In this document: positions 11,134-20,802 of the stretch, piece by piece | How positions within the stretch are numbered: position 1 is the first letter of the stretch | How the letters are laid out: each line of letters starts with the position of its first letter | Assembly: GCA_015179025.1 (NCBI GenBank) | Contig: WHUX01000043.1 | Span: forward strand, 62,001 to 126,000 | Direction: 5' to 3' | Origin: Terfezia claveryi | Taxonomy: Eukaryota; Ascomycota; Pezizomycetes; Pezizales; Pezizaceae | Length of the DNA stretch: 64,000 nt | The notes under the pieces: generated by a model | What the model saw: only the letters and a program-made list of their open reading frames with translations | What the model was told of the DNA's origin: nothing | Databases searched by the model: none | Made by a program: the position numbers and the translations under genes

Positions 11134-11779
11134 AATTCAGACATCTCCGGCATGAGCATTCAGACATCTCCGGCATGAGCATTCAGACATCTCCGGCATG
11201 TGTATTCAGACATCTCCGGCATGAGTATTCAGACATCTCCGGCATGAGTATTCAGACATCTCCGGCATGAGTATTCAGACATCTCCGGCATGTGTATTCA
11301 GACATCTCCGGCATGAGCATTCAGACATCTCCGGCATGTGTATTCAGACATCTCCGGCATGAGTATTCAGACATCTCCGGCATGAGTATTCAGACATCTC
11401 CGGCATGAGTATTCAGACATCTCCGGCATGAGTATTCAGACATCTCCGGCATGAGCATTCAGACATCTCCGGCATGAGCATTCAGACATCTCCGGCATGA
11501 GCATTCACACATCTCGAATATGCGAATTCAGACATCTCCGGCATGAGTATTCAGACATCTCCGGCATGAGTATTCACACATCTCTGGCATGAGAATTCAG
11601 ACATCTCTGGCATGAGCATTCAGACATCTCTGGCATGAGCATTCAGACATCTCCAACATGAGAATTCAGACATCTCCGGCATGAGCATTCAGATATCTCC
11701 AACATGAGAATTCAGATATCTCCGGCATGAGTATTCACACATCTCGAACATGTGAATTCAGACATCTCCGGCATGAGTA
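11134..11779 (+). repeat. 23-bp minisatellite, main block (~28 units)
   Basis: About 28 tandem copies of ATTCAGACATCTCCGGCATG followed by AGT, AGC or TGT. The first 17 or so are nearly identical; the distal units show ACACATCTC, CTGG and CAACATG variants. The sequence before the array (about 11080-11130, GGGAAAGAGGTATTTATTGCC) resembles that before the upstream block (about 9955-10010, GGGTATAGAGGTATTCCACTCC), so both blocks derive from one unit. There are no unique spacers, so this is not a CRISPR array. Confidence 0.95.
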
Positions 11780-11950
11780 TTTATGCTCGGGCTAGATTCT
11801 GTCCAATATGGTCCGGATGCTTGCTTCTAGATCCTCAGAGCGAGCTGAACGAGCTCTATAACTACCAAACAAATGAGCCTATATTGCTGCGAGCGAGCTT
11901 ATATTGCTTCGAGCTTATATTGCTCCGTGCATTCAACTACCACTGTATTA

Positions 11951-12298
11951 TAGTCTCGGAGCAGTGATTTGCTCCTAGAGCAGGATTTTCTTTGGCTATT
12001 CTTTTTAACCTGTGAACTAGGGAGCTAGCAAGCTATTCCGGAGTTCAGGTGTACATATATGATAGTTGGAGGGGAGTGGGGGGGGGGGGTGGGTCATGAG
12101 CGCTAATACATAGGATATCAACTATCCACTTCTTGGAGCAGCGATTTGCTCCCGGAGCAAGATATTCTTTGGCTATCTGATTAACCTGTGAATTAGGGAG
12201 CTAGCAAGCTATTCCGGAGTTCAGGTGTACATTTATGATAGTTGGGGGGGGGGGCAAGAGGGGAGGTTATAAGCGCCTATACATAGGATATCAACTAT
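11951..12298 (+). repeat. ~175-bp tandem duplication
   Basis: Two adjacent copies, 11951-12125 and 12128-12298, share GGAGCAG.GATTTGCTCC, TTCTTTGGCTAT, AACCTGTGAA.TAGGGAGCTAG, GTTCAGGTGTACAT.TATGATAG, a G10-G12 run and CATAGGATATCAACTAT (shown in part). A third partial copy starts at 12299 and then drifts. The copies differ mainly in the length of the G run. Confidence 0.85.
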
Positions 12299-12477
12299 AC
12301 AGTGTTACAGTCTTGAAGCCGCGATTTGATCAGCAATTGGGCACAAGTGGATCTATTTCTAGAGGAATAGGGCAGTATGGGCTCGCTCGGGGCAGTATGG
12401 ACTTGCTGGGAGCAGTATAAGCTCGCTCGCAGCAATATAGGCTTGTATTCAGTAGAGGCTTGTATTACATATTCTGC

Positions 12478-12625
12478 TCCGAAGCCACTAGCCTATTGCA
12501 TAGCGTGTTGGCATTGTGCTCCGAACTCGGAGCTGAATTAGAGTCAATTTCGGAGGTGTTTACTACCAGACTCTTAGCGGCGCAGCAGAAATAATTATTT
12601 CGCGACAGATACCTAGAGTCTTGGC
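12478..12625 (-). repeat. Right inverted arm of the minisatellite block
   Basis: Inverted counterpart of 9558-9705; best-matching core is TTTCGGAGGTGT followed by CCAGACT and AGCGG/TGCGC. Confidence 0.5.
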
Positions 12626-12707
12626 ACGAGAACAGGGCTCCGATACAGCTCATTGTGGTTCATTAGCTGGTGCAAGAGTGCTGCCACATTCGTCACAAGT
12701 TGTGCTA

Positions 12708-13371
12708 CGGGAAAACTGGTGAATAAGGGACCATGTCGGCTTTTGAGACATTTCTAATTACAAAGCGCACTAATACTAATTCTACCTGAATCCGTTCCTC
12801 GGGGGCTCTGCATGAACACATTCTGTGCCGTCTGTAGCCTCTATATACTCAACCTCTTCATCGGAACCCAACGCATCATCCATCTGCCATGGCCCTACCG
12901 TAATATCTGGGAGGCCACGCACATAAAGCTTTGTATCTTCAGTCCCATCAGGAGATATAGAAATACCTGCCTGTTTAAAAGACTTAATAATACTCTCTTT
13001 TTCTCTGTATGTAACCAAAGCCATGCTTGTCCAACCGCTTCAGTTATGAGAATGCGACGACGACCAACACTCTCCAACTTTTCCTCTAAAATATCCGCAA
13101 TCTTATCCTTAACTAGCTTGTTAAGAATTGTATCCATAGGCCTCAAGCCCGTCGGGTGGACTTAGTAGCTGAGCCTATAATTGTTGACATTATTAGGTAT
13201 TGGAATATTGAACTTTAATCCAATAATCTCGATAATTCATACCTACATTTTTCCTTTTCCTCCTACTGTGTTGACGTGTTGCCAACTTGTCATGTTGAGA
13301 TCTTGCCTGTTGCATGGTAGCTTGCAGATGTCCCAAAAACCGACATGGTCCCTTATTCACCAGTTTTCCCG
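12708..13371 (-). mobile_element. Internally deleted pogo-type DNA transposon
   Basis: The element has near-identical terminal inverted repeats of about 45 bp: CGGGAAAACTGGTGAATAAG...CCATGTCGG at the left and its inverse ending at 13371, followed inward by TTTGAGACAT/TTTGGGACAT. It is flanked by GCTA at 12704-12707 and again at 13372-13375; a TA duplication within this is what pogo/Tc1-type elements make. At 664 bp it retains only the C-terminal part of a transposase (see 12782-13165). The terminal-repeat pattern (GTGAATAAGG) resembles that of the element at 51.3 kb (CGCGAGTAAGAA). Confidence 0.85.
12782..13165 (-). pseudogene. C-terminal fragment of a pogo-type transposase
   Basis: Read on the minus strand, the fragment begins HPTGLRPMDTILNKLVKDK, continues with RRRILITEAVGQAWLWLH, then SIIKSFKQAGISISPDGTED, and ends in an acidic tail. 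Fungal DDE-type transposases of the pogo/Fot group have this layout after the last catalytic residue: an LRPMD-like segment, a conserved aromatic helix (AW..), and FKKxGIS..DGSED. One single-base frameshift near 13005 separates the two halves. The catalytic D,D,D region is missing, so it cannot be active. It is the same superfamily as the fragment at 51.5 kb but a different subfamily. Confidence 0.75.
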
Positions 13372-13758
13372 GCTACTCGTTCCACACACCTCACTCGTCA
13401 TCCAACATTATACGGTATGGCTTTGGTCTTTGAAGTATGCTTTCTTATATATATAAGATGGAGCTTCTAGCGTATACTTATAGATAGATTTATATATACA
13501 TATATACATAAATTTATACCCCTGTCTACTCACATACTCTCGCATGTCCGTACATATTTCTTAGTTGTTAGATAAAGCTAGTCATACATCTGTCCATATT
13601 CACTTACTCGTAACCCTATTATTACAGACGCAGCGACACTAGTCTGGTTGCATGACCTCCCCTGTAAGGTGACTCTGCAGGGGATGTGTTGGATGTAGGA
13701 GACCCTTTCGAGTTCCAATAAAGCCGCGAACTGGAGTAGGAGGGTGTTTTACCGCAGT

Positions 13759-13817
13759 ACAGCGATTGACCGTCGATGCCATCGACCAGTCCATACCATC
13801 GACCGGTCAATCGCTGT
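13759..13817. repeat. Strong hairpin with 20-bp arms
   Basis: Arms 13759-13778 (ACAGCGATTGACCGTCGATG) and 13797-13817 are inverse copies with one extra G in the second, separated by 18 bases. It could be the palindromic tip of a small foldback element. Its function is unknown. Confidence 0.8.
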
Positions 13818-13983
13818 AGATCCCTGTTTACTTGCGGGCATAGTCTGTGTTACGAGTGAGTGGGACGGTGTAGGAAGTCCAATTCGCTGCTGTTTGAACA
13901 GCAGTTTGGATGGAATGATGAATACATGTAGATGATTTAAGTATGTAGATGATTATGATACGTGCAACCAAACTAAGACTTCC

Positions 13984-14010
13984 AAAAAAAAAAAAAAAAA
14001 AAAAAAAAAT
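13984..14010 (+). repeat. Poly-A tract (about 27 A)
   Basis: A long uninterrupted A run follows CTTCC and precedes TTTAAATAC. It may be the tail of a retroposed sequence ending here, but no recognisable body precedes it. Confidence 0.5.
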
Positions 14011-14163
14011 TTAAATACAAATTGTGGTAAGGCACCAAAAAACGACTACTTACATACAAACTAATTAACGTTTTGAACCAGCCTGGAGGGTCTGACAGGC
14101 CACCAATACAAATATATCTTGGCGCACTACCGGGATGTAGCTATCGAGCCTTATGTATGGCAC

Positions 14164-14239
14164 TAGTCTGGTTGCACTACCCTACTACCCCTTCGCTATG
14201 GAGAAAACTCTCTACGAGAGGCTAGTGCTAGCCAGACTA
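14164..14239 (+). mobile_element. 76-bp miniature element with TAGTCTGG ends
   Basis: Starts TAGTCTGGTTGCAC and ends with the near inverse GTGCTAGCCAGACTA, with CTTCGCTATGG and CTCTCTACGAGAGG inside. The end word is the one dispersed elsewhere in the window (see findings), so this may be the minimal mobile unit, a tiny MITE. No target duplication is clear. Confidence 0.5.
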
Positions 14240-14266
14240 GGAGAAAACTAGTCTTGTTGACAACGG

Positions 14267-15255
14267 AGAAAACCTTTAAAATGCCCTCCGGGTAACACTG
14301 ACTACAGCAAAATGCCCTTCGCTTAGTGGAACATGTTAAGATACAACACTCTATAAGTTAGTCTGGTTGGCACAAGCCTCTCGTAGAGATCTATAAGTAC
14401 CACTCTTCTTTCTACTAGACCCAACACCCTCGCTGCTTGGCATGACTATATGCAAAAGCTCCTTTTTTATGCCAGACTAACACGCGTCCAACATACCCAG
14501 CATACCAGTAACCCAGATAGCCAGCATAACCTGTATAACCGGCACCAGCATACCCGCCCCAGCACACTACAGTACACAGCATACTCAAATTACCCAGCAC
14601 ATCGCGCGCATAGCATACGCAGCATACCCGGCATACCCTACCCGGCATACCCTACCCTCTAGTACCTATTAACGAACAGGGATGGGCTAACGAACACCCC
14701 TGTAGCCAAGTGTCTCCAGCCACAATTTATGATATAGCAGGAGCTATGATGAGAAGCTTGTTCCGGCTTAATACATAACTATGGAAACAACTACGCTCTA
14801 CAAGACGGTTGCCCTCACATCTCGGCAAAATTTACTCTATGCCAAATAACATACCTTCTAATATGACCTCCCCGATGACCCCCCCTTTCCCTCTCTACCC
14901 TACCCTTAGGCTGAGCAACCTGCTAACAAGTGATTAGATACTATGGAGAGCTTAACGAAAGGTCTATATCTATGTTAGAATAGCTCTTGTAGCAGAAGCC
15001 TAATATATGGTGCCAGTATATGGTCGAAATGAGAGGCACCTATCTCTGAAAAATAAGTAATTCCGAGAATTCTTATTTAATTAACAAAATCCTCTCCACT
15101 TATACTCCACTGGAACTACCTCCCTCCGACACCCCTTCTTGGTATCCTCAACCACCATGGTGAGGTCTCCAATAGAACTAGAAGCACTGATACCTCCCCT
15201 CTTGGGCTTCAATAGTCCCTTCGGTGGGGGGGTATCCTAGCCTCCTCAAAGGGCG
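14267..15255 (+). repeat. Left arm of outer foldback
   Basis: Inverse of 15830-16438 + 17603-17945. Relative to the right arm it carries an extra ~70-bp segment near 14354-14422 that contains TAGTCTGGTTGGCACA (14359-14374), suggesting a later insertion. Confidence 0.85.
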
Positions 15256-15829
15256 TACAACCATGGATATTAGTACAAGCTAATTTCCATATATGAGGAC
15301 TAACTGGGCACTGCGAGGGCTTCTTTGTTGGGCGTTCGGGCATCTGCTGGGAGAGCTCCGGGGTTCGATATTAGGTTGGAAATTTCGGTTAATTTCTAGG
15401 TTAAAATCTGAGAGAGCAGCAGGGTTAGATGGTGAACTATAATATCTGGTTGATGGTAGGAGAGTCCCGATGGTAGAGACTACGTTAGATACTAGGTTCG
15501 ATATGCATTCAATGCTGGCTAGGTTCAATGGTGGGTTCAACACTGGGTTTAATACTAAGTTCATCTCTACGGGTTGTGCTAACCAGACTAGGTTAAATAC
15601 TTAGGTTGACTCTGGCTTAGATACTTAGATTGAACACCAGTTTGGATATTGGGTTTGGCTTTAGGTTGGTAGGTTCAAGTTGGAAGCCGGAAAAGCAATT
15701 TGGGAAGATGCTGAGACAATTTCTAGGTTGAATACTGATTTAGGTGCTAGTAGAGCTTCTGAGTTGGAGGCGAGTGCAGCAGGGTTTTACTCTGGATTAA
15801 CTATGAACATATGGTTGCTTTGAGGGACT
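15256..15829. other. Central spacer of outer foldback
   Basis: No gene. The sequence is rich in the word GGTT(C/G)(A/G)A, with TAGGTT repeated about every 15-30 bases (for example ATTAGGTTGG, CTAGGTTAAA, CTAGGTTCGA), as if made of degenerate short repeats. The variant word TGTGCTAACCAGACTA lies at 15575-15590. Confidence 0.5.
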
Positions 15830-16438
15830 GAAATGCCCCTTGAGGAGGCTGGGATATCCCCCCTACCGAAGGGACTATTGAAGCCCAAGAGGGGGAGTAT
15901 CAGTGCTTCTAGTTCTATTGGAGACCTTACCATAGTGGTTAAGGATGCCAGGAAGGCGGCTTCGGAAGGAGGTGGTTTAAGTGGGGCATAACTGGGGACG
16001 ATTTTATTAATTAAATAAGAATTCTCGGAATTACTTATTTTTCAGAGATATGTGCCTCTCGTTCTAACCATACCCTGGCACCATATATTAGGCTTCTGCT
16101 ACAAGAGCTATTCTAACATAGATATAGACCCTTAGTTGAGCTCTCCATAGTATCTATTTACTTGTTGGCAAGTTGCTCGGCCTAAGGGTAGGGTAGAGGG
16201 GGAAGAGGGGGGTCATCGGGGAGGTCATATTAGAAGGTATGTTATTTGGCATGGAGTAAATTTTGCCGAGATGTGAGGGCAACCACCTTGTAGAGCGTAG
16301 TTGTTTCCATAGTTACGTATCAAGCCGGAACAAGCTTCTCATCATAGCTCCTGCTATATCATAAATTGTGGCTGGAGACACTTGGCTACAGGGGTGTTCG
16401 TTAGCCCATCCCTGTTCGTTAATAGGCGCTAGAGGGTA
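15830..16438 (-). repeat. Right arm of outer foldback, inner part
   Basis: Inverse of about 14655-15255. Ends at the TA (16437-16438) where the second foldback inserted. Confidence 0.85.
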
Positions 16439-17601
16439 CCCGGCATACTCTACACACCCCTTTTTCTCTACGCGATGTGATATCTCTCAGTGCTCCTATA
16501 GACTGGTGCTTCGGGGAGGTATCCGAGCACAAAAATAGGTGGATGTAAATCCTTGGCATTACCTAGTGTACTTTTTCACCGTTATAACTCAGTTTGCGTG
16601 GTATCATACGAGGGTCTGATCGAGACTAGTGGTATCATTGTGATCGGGTATCCTTTACTGCATAAGCTCGACCTATGTCTTGGAACTGACAAGGACCGTT
16701 GTTCGCCGTGGATGCGGTACCTAGACTTCATGCGCTTCCCTAGACCTGTTTCTATAGCTAATATACCATGTATGATTGTTCTCTTACTCTATACACTCCT
16801 ATACCTAGGGAGGCATGCTTTATATTACGTGCTGCTATAGCTATCCATTGGTTTGATGTGGTTCCGTAGCTACAATCGCGCTTCAGAGTAATCTTCGCTC
16901 AGGTCTGTGCTTGTGACTCTTGGCTGACTCTTGGCTTATGACTAGGCATGCGCTGCCGGTAGGTAGTTGGTTCCCCGCGATAGATTGCCTATTATAGTAG
17001 AATATACTCTGTACTAGTCTGGTTGCACTACCCCTCTTATAAAACATCTAGAGATGATTCTTCTAAGTACTTTCTCTTTCGGCTAATGATCATATATGTG
17101 CTACACAACTTGTACCTCTAGTGATTTTTATTCACAGAGTATGGTATTATGGTAATATCTCACTACGAAGTTCATTCAACACTGTGCATAATACCTTGCA
17201 CCCACAAACTATACAAAAATAATAAATTACAGTAGTTTAGACATCATAATTAAAGATACCAAATGCCATAGGAGCAGCTGCATGAAATAGGGAAACACCA
17301 GTTACCCTGAACCAGGGTAACTATAAAGCGTATCAAACCAACGGATAACTATAGCAGCATGTAAATTAAAGCATGCCTCCCTAGGTATAGGAGTATATAG
17401 GGTAAGAGAGCAATTATACATGGTATATTAGCTATAGGAACAGGTCTAGGGAAGCGCATGAAGTCCAGGTACTGGTATAGCTATAGGAGCACATAAGAGG
17501 TGAACAGATTTAGCGGACCCCCCTGAAGCACAAGTCTACTACAGGAGCACTGAGAGATATCACATCGCGTAGAGGAAAAGGAGTGTGTAGAGTATGCCGG
17601 G
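16439..17601. mobile_element. Second foldback inserted in the right arm at TA
   Basis: Both ends read CCCGGCATACTCTACACAC inward and are flanked by TA (16437-16438 and 17602-17603), consistent with TA target duplication. The first ~62 bp of the arms are nearly identical (through CGATGTGATATCTCTCAGTG). Further blocks pair at about 16720-16870 and 17330-17480 (CTTCATGCGCTTCCCTAGAC, CCATGTAT/CATGGTATATT, CCTAGGGAGGCATGC). The centre, about 16880-17290, is unique and includes TAGTCTGGTTGCAC at 17015. No transposase. Age order is clear: it is younger than the outer structure. Confidence 0.85.
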
Positions 17602-17602
17602 T

Positions 17603-17945
17603 AGGATATACTGGGTATGCTGCGTATGCTATGCACGCGATAATTTGAGTATGCTGCGTAGTGTGCTGGATGGGCGCAGGTATACTCCTGGGCATGGGGG
17701 CGGGTTAGACTGGTTGGCACAAGGGGGCAGGTATGCTGGTGCCGGTTATACAGGTTATACTGGCTATCTAGGTTGCTTGGTATGCTGGTAGGGTATGCTG
17801 GACGCGTGTTAGTCTGGCATAAAAAAGAGGCCTTTGCATAGAGTCATGCCAAGTAGCGAGGGTGTCTAGGTGTTGTATCTTAAACATGTTCCACTAAGCG
17901 AAGGGCATTTTGCTGTAGTCCAGAGGGCATTTTAAAGGTTTTCTT
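17603..17945 (-). repeat. Right arm of outer foldback, outer part
   Basis: Inverse of about 14267-14640. It contains an insertion near 17704-17728 with TTAGACTGGTTGGCACA, absent from the left arm. Directly outside it lies TGTGCCAACCAGACTA (17951-17966). Confidence 0.8.
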
Positions 17946-17969
17946 CGCTATGTGCCAACCAGACTACCT

Positions 17970-18689
17970 TCGCTACGGTACTGCTTTTCCTTTAAAGATT
18001 CAACATAGTTCTGAAATCCTCTTGGCAACTGCATTTTTTTCTAGTGACATCACAATACAAAATAAGCATCTAAGACTATTAGCAAATCTCAAGGCTCTTC
18101 TATATAGAGAGAAGTTGAATTCTAATTCAAGAAAAGCAAATACGCTCTACCTTCAATCCCGCGCCCGCCAAATCAAGTCAATACCCGCCCCTTCCAATAG
18201 CTCCCGTCACCATACGAGAGGCCAGTGCCCACCAACTGTCGCACATTTCTTAGCCGGGATGGGATACGATGTGTCGGGCCACCCTCCATAGCAACCGAAA
18301 TGTTTCAACAACCATACATTCGAATTATTTGAATTAATTGCGCAAGAGTTCTCCCAGCGTGATTTAGCCCTCCAAACTAAGATCTCTAAAACAACAGTCC
18401 AACGACTTCTAAAACAGTAGAAGACAACACAAAGCTGGAACCCGCACCATGCAGCGGTCGCGGGGAAATCCTGAATCTAGTGCAGGCTATCTGATGCAAA
18501 TCCCTATGCCTGCCTTGCAGACCTCGCGGGCTAAATATCTCACCAGGCACAGCAGGTCGGATATTAAGGGAGTATGCCCGCCATAAGCCACATACCTACT
18601 ACCACCTGCTGGGCGTCAAAAAGGGTTTCCTGGGCACGTACGCAAGGGCATAAATTAGTACTGAGCGGTGGGAACGACATATCCCCACT
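17970..18689 (+). other. Decayed sequence between foldback and LINE
   Basis: A 342-base ATG frame starts within the end word (17950-18291), but its product has no family resemblance. Further on, a plus-strand frame with stops reads like a helix-turn-helix (LALQTKISKTTVQRLLKQ, about 18365-18420), which could be a transposase DNA-binding relic. This is weak. Confidence 0.3.
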
Positions 18690-18745
18690 GAATCCACCCA
18701 CGTACCCCGGTGGCTCATCATGGTCGCCCTACGGTACTTCAATCT
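18690..18745 (+). repeat. Possible degenerate LINE 3' tail
   Basis: GAATCCACCCACGTACCCCG and GTGGCTCATCATGG match, with changes, the tail found downstream at 19437-19470. If real, two LINE tails lie in tandem. Confidence 0.4.
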
Positions 18746-18875
18746 AGTCACTGATCGCGAGAATTTTTTTTTATTTTATTCTTCCCTGAAACCCCCTTCT
18801 GCAACCACCAACTCCACAGCCACCACTGAGAGGTCTCTAATAATTATAGGTAGCTGTAGGAGCTCTATTATAACC

Positions 18876-19193
18876 CCCTCTCCCTTTAGGATTCTTGGGC
18901 ATAGCCTCCTCACAGCTACATGGGCTCATGATATAGTTCAGCTTATCACCCAAAAGAGCTGGCTACACCACATCGGCAAAGCGGAGTCAGCAGAGTGTGC
19001 ATGCGGCCACCCATCGGAAACCGGGGACCACATAACGTTCACATGCCCCCGCTTCAACCGCCTCCGGAGGACCCTACTTGGAGATAGACACAGCTGGGAG
19101 GAGCTCGATAGACAGGTCTGGATAGAGGAGGGGGAGGACAGTTTCGAGGCCACGGAGGCCTTCTTCAGGTTTTTATATCAAGAGCTTACATAG
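18876..19193 (+). pseudogene. C-terminal end of LINE reverse transcriptase/RNase H protein
   Basis: The frame reads KSWLHHIGKAESAECACGHP, then SETGDHITFTCPRFNRLR, and ends EATEAFFRFLYQELT plus stop. The spacing C-x-C-x8-H-x4-C is the zinc knuckle known at the C-terminus of fungal LINE ORF2 proteins, downstream of RNase H. The frame is open back to 18720, but the part before about 18876 is low-complexity and probably not LINE. Endonuclease, reverse transcriptase and RNase H are all missing from this copy, so it is a dead fragment. The end segment matches the minus-strand copy at 61.1 kb (EATEAFFGLLYRELT). Confidence 0.8.
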
Positions 19194-19530
19194 CGAGTTC
19201 ACTGTTTCTAGTTCACTGGAGGAGGCACAGATCCAGTTTGTCCCTTTTAATTTTTTTTTTCTTTTTCTAGTTGTCTTCCAGTCTCATCTGTCGTCTAGTC
19301 CATTCAGACGGGGAGGCTCAGTCAGGCCCACGGGTCATCGGCCAGTCTGTTAATGACAGCATGGGGCCTCTCCTTGCATTCGTGGTTCGTCTTTGTATTT
19401 AGTTGCGTGGGGTTGGCAGATTAACTTGCCTCTCCCTTGAATCCACCCGGGTTTCCGGGTGGCTCCTCATGGCCCCTATTGGGGCCGCATAGGAGTCATA
19501 AGTATATATAAAAATTAAAAAAAAAAAAAA
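18876..19530 (+). mobile_element. 5'-truncated LINE, 3' end with poly-A
   Basis: The last ~100 codons of a non-LTR retrotransposon pol frame are followed by a ~330-base 3' untranslated region and an A14 tail (19517-19530). The 3' region contains GATTAACTTGCC and two adjacent stem-loops. 5' truncation is typical of target-primed reverse transcription that stops early. Other copies of this tail are at 28.65, 36.3, 60.75 (minus) and 62.4 kb. The combination of RNase H (in the 61.7-kb copy) and a C-terminal knuckle suggests the Tad1/I-like fungal LINE groups. Confidence 0.85.
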
Positions 19531-19559
19531 CTGTTTTAGCATGAAATATAGATGCTAGG

Positions 19560-19800
19560 CAAAAGGCTCCCGGTGGCCATGGGCTTACCCACGGGGTAAT
19601 CGCCCTATATGGAGGGTTGAGGGAGGAGGCCCGGCTTGAGCATGGGTATTTGGAAGGGGCGAGTATTGGGAATTAGGTTCATTTTGGCCGGATGTGATGG
19701 CAACCATGTTGTAGAACGTATTTGCTTCTATAATTTGCTTCTATAATTTGCTTCTATAGTTATGAATTAGGAATCATTGGTATATTACTGGGTGTGACTA
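19560..19800 (-). repeat. Relic of foldback arm, inverted
   Basis: TTTTGGCCGGATGTGATGGC...CCATGTTGTAGAACGTA...TATAGTTATGAATTAGGA (shown in part) matches the right-arm sequence at about 16258-16325 (TTTTGCCGAGATGTGAGGGC). TTTGCTTCTATAA is triplicated here. Single-armed and diverged. Confidence 0.55.
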
Positions 19801-19840
19801 GTTCACGGCTGGCCAATAGTAGGTTGCGAATGGTATTCTG

Positions 19841-20800
19841 ACGATCTGTAAACAAACTTCCCTGTTTGAGGTCCCTGTGATATGTCACATAGGCAATTCA
19901 TACGATCATGCCAAAGGAACTGCTCTTTGAGCCCTTAATTCAGCATGATGTTGGCTACTATTCATACACTTTTTTTTTTTTCTTGAATTTTGAAGTGGCA
20001 ACCCATTTTAGACCAACAACTTCGTCACTATGTATAGGAGTACCGGTAGACAGCTACTATTATACCCTAATATACTCATTAGCAGCGAGCATTTGGTGTC
20101 TCACAACAAAGATGCAACCATGATAATAAGATGGCTCCCCTGAGGTACCTCCCTCCGAGATGCATGAAAATGAAAAGCAAGGATACCGCTAAATTGCTCA
20201 CTGAAAGGGCTTTGATTCGTTCCAAGCTGTATATTTTTGGCAACTGTAATTAGTTTGGGCAATTTATTAAGCAATTGTCCCCAAAAAGTCTATTTACCAG
20301 CTTTATGTCGAGATAATCAGATCCCCAGGACTGGTACTGCTAGACGGAACTAGTGGCATGCATCCATCTAGGGCTACACATAGCTGAACTTGGAGTGGTT
20401 GATTAGTGGGGTTAGGTTAGTTTCGAACTCACAATGGTTGGTATTTTACACTTCCAGCCCCCCGGCGCCTCCTCTGAGCCATCAGTGCTGCGACTTGGAG
20501 CCCTTACGATTTGAGGCTTGCCCGACCTGGGCTGGGCTCATGATCAACCAGACGAAGCTCGGGGTTCGCTTGCAGGCTCACAGAGGGTTGGTTTGCAAAA
20601 GGGCAGTAATATTCTCAGGCATCAGCTTGCTCCAAAGATGGATAGAGGCCTGATAGAAAATAACAGCACCTCGTCTTCTAATGAACAACGACCCCGGCCA
20701 AATACTCAGTGATAACAAAATTCTGCGCTTAGGTGCGTGGTAGAACAACCCCTGTTTTTTCTTTTATTTGACTCGGCGATGGCATGCATATTCGGAGTCT
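19841..20800. other. Intergenic, no gene seen
   Basis: Contains T12 at about 19971. Open frames at 20390-20712 are short and overlapping and resemble no family. Confidence 0.5.
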
Positions 20801-20802
20801 AG

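Larger units (their letters stand above)
9546..12640. mobile_element. Composite inverted-repeat element carrying three minisatellites
   Basis: The left flank at about 9558-9705 and the right flank at about 12478-12625 are imperfect inverted copies. The reverse complement of the left reads ...GCTATGCACACGCTA...CTCCGGGAATC...TTTCGGAGGTGTATAATCCCAGACTACTGCG, and the right reads the matching ...GCATAGCGTG...TTTCGGAGGTGTTTACTACCAGACTCTTAGCG (shown in part). Between them lie GCTCC-rich spacers, two 18-bp arrays, a 23-bp array in two blocks, and a ~175-bp tandem duplication. No transposase is present. I infer a non-autonomous foldback-like element or an old satellite-capturing unit. Precise ends and a target duplication could not be fixed. 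Confidence 0.5.
14267..17945. mobile_element. Outer foldback structure with ~1-kb arms
   Basis: Left arm 14267-15255 and right arm 15830-16438 plus 17603-17945 are inverted copies, starting with GAAAACCTTTAAAATGCCCT and running through CAAAATGCCCTTCGCTTAG, CATACC-rich repeats, CGAACAGGGATGGGC, CTATGATGAGAAGCTTG, GATGTGAGGGCAACC and GGGCTTCAATAGTCCCTTCG. Divergence is roughly 10-15% by eye. The centre (15256-15829) has no gene. The right arm is split by a second foldback at 16439-17601. No transposase is seen, so the structure is non-autonomous. Relics of the arm sequence lie at 7.6 and 19.6 kb, so this is a family and not a one-off inversion. Confidence 0.85.

Noticed and set aside
10244..11155. 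303-codon plus-strand frame of RQARRAGQ and SEASKV repeats, with similar long frames of 152-252 codons on the other strand
   Set aside because: The 18-bp units are a multiple of three without stops, so several frames are open at once on both strands. The 5' start is arbitrary and it runs out into the 23-bp satellite. No evidence of a protein.
11134..11779. Regular 23-bp repeats as a possible CRISPR array
   Set aside because: The units are strictly tandem with no unique spacers, in a eukaryotic context. It is a minisatellite.
15280..15564. 94-codon minus-strand frame with LNPVLNPPLNL repeats in the foldback centre
   Set aside because: The repetition comes from the degenerate TAGGTT-type short repeats of the spacer, and the frame has no family resemblance.
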